Below are positions 15,141 through 15,474 of a DNA stretch of 15,474 nt, one piece after another. A program made the translations under genes and the position numbers. The DNA is taken from NCBI GenBank assembly GCA_038241115.1, contig JBBRGA010000081.1, forward strand, positions 1 through 15,474, written 5' to 3'. The notes beneath the pieces are model-generated. The model did no database searches. It was not told the DNA's origin and saw only the letters and a list, made by a program, of their open reading frames with translations. Each line of letters begins with the position of its first letter. Within the stretch, counting starts at the first letter, position 1. Origin of the DNA: JANYJJ01 sp038241115 (GTDB taxonomy: Bacteria > Pseudomonadota > Gammaproteobacteria > Burkholderiales > Burkholderiaceae_C).

Positions 15141-15474
15141 CTACCCAGCAAGCCGCGCAAACTCCATCACATCGTCCTCGGACATTTCACCGGGAATGGC
15201 CTTCACCAATCGGCCCAGCCGGTCGAGCACGCAGGTCATTGGAATCACACGGCGCTGCGTCAAGCGTTGACGCAGTACGCCGCCGTCCAGCGCCAACGGG
15301 AAGCTGAAATTGTTGCTTGCCATGTAGCGGCGAACTGCGAGTTCGTCGGTGTCCAGCGTGACGCCCAGCACGCGCAGTTTTTGAACCCGCGTGGCCCGAT
15401 AAAGCTTGTCAATGTGGACGTTATGACGCTTGCAGTAAGGGCAATAAGTTTCCCAAAAAACCACCACTGCCGCC
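15141..15474 (-). CDS. TlpA-like thiol-disulfide oxidoreductase, partial (N-terminus outside window)
   Basis: The open frame runs off the right edge, so the start and any signal peptide are missing. The visible 110 residues are the thioredoxin-like fold of the TlpA/redoxin type: a VVVFWETYCPYCKR strand-loop with the CPYC redox pair, a VLGVTLDTDE segment, and the cis-proline element VIPMTCVLDRLGRLV. Such proteins reduce disulfides in the periplasm, often for cytochrome c maturation or, next to sox genes, to keep carrier proteins active. It converges on the DsrE-like gene with 87 bp between them and no clear terminator. Calling it SoxW or SoxS is not justified from this fragment. Confidence 0.8.
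   Translation of the reverse strand, partial: AAVVVFWETYCPYCKRHNVHIDKLYRATRVQKLRVLGVTLDTDELAVRRYMASNNFSFPLALDGGVLRQRLTQRRVIPMTCVLDRLGRLVKAIPGEMSEDDVMEFARLAG

Overview
The window looks like a chromosomal piece of a betaproteobacterium, most likely Burkholderiales and probably Comamonadaceae-like. The signs are the protein families, the ratB-ratA/smpB arrangement beside guaB-guaA, a DUF4124 protein next to guaB, a Sox cluster in the order soxCDYZAXB, and fairly high GC with C/G-ending codons. The assignment to a family is inference; no rRNA or other marker is present. There are no phage genes, transposases, CRISPR arrays or integrases, and no gene-free stretch exceeds 300 bases.

Left part (1-5420). 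The window opens inside a tRNA-Arg(CCT), of which only the anticodon loop onward is present, followed by a strong intrinsic terminator. The minus strand then carries, in transcription order, guaB (IMP dehydrogenase), a TetA-type MFS exporter whose start codon overlaps the guaB stop (ATGA), and guaA (GMP synthase). A small three-helix membrane protein lies beyond guaA. guaB and guaA together convert IMP to XMP to GMP. The exporter inside this purine operon, and a terminator-like hairpin with a T8 run just before guaA, are the notable points here. The 246-bp gap after guaA holds only weak, mutually antisense small ORFs.

Middle part (5420-7510). A secreted DUF4124 protein (+) converges on ratB-ratA (-), which is divergent from smpB (+), the tmRNA-binding protein.

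Right part (7567-15053). A plus-strand cluster encodes a complete Kelly-Friedrich thiosulfate-oxidation system: SoxCD (sulfur dehydrogenase), SoxYZ (sulfur carrier), SoxAX (c-type cytochromes that load the substrate) and SoxB (sulfate-releasing hydrolase). All have export signals except SoxZ, which is expected to be co-exported with SoxY. With SoxCD present, full oxidation of thiosulfate to sulfate is expected. SoxA is the one-heme type. SoxX has a long N-terminal region and a likely lipid anchor. An intrinsic terminator separates soxX from soxB. After soxB comes a small exported DsrE-like protein with one conserved-looking cysteine. Facing it from the right edge is a partial TlpA-like thioredoxin with a CPYC motif, a plausible thiol-redox helper.

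I found no clear previously undescribed system. The items most worth a second look are the exported DsrE-like protein and facing thioredoxin beside the sox cluster, the exporter and hairpin inside guaB-guaA, the internal sox terminator, and the lipid-anchored long SoxX.
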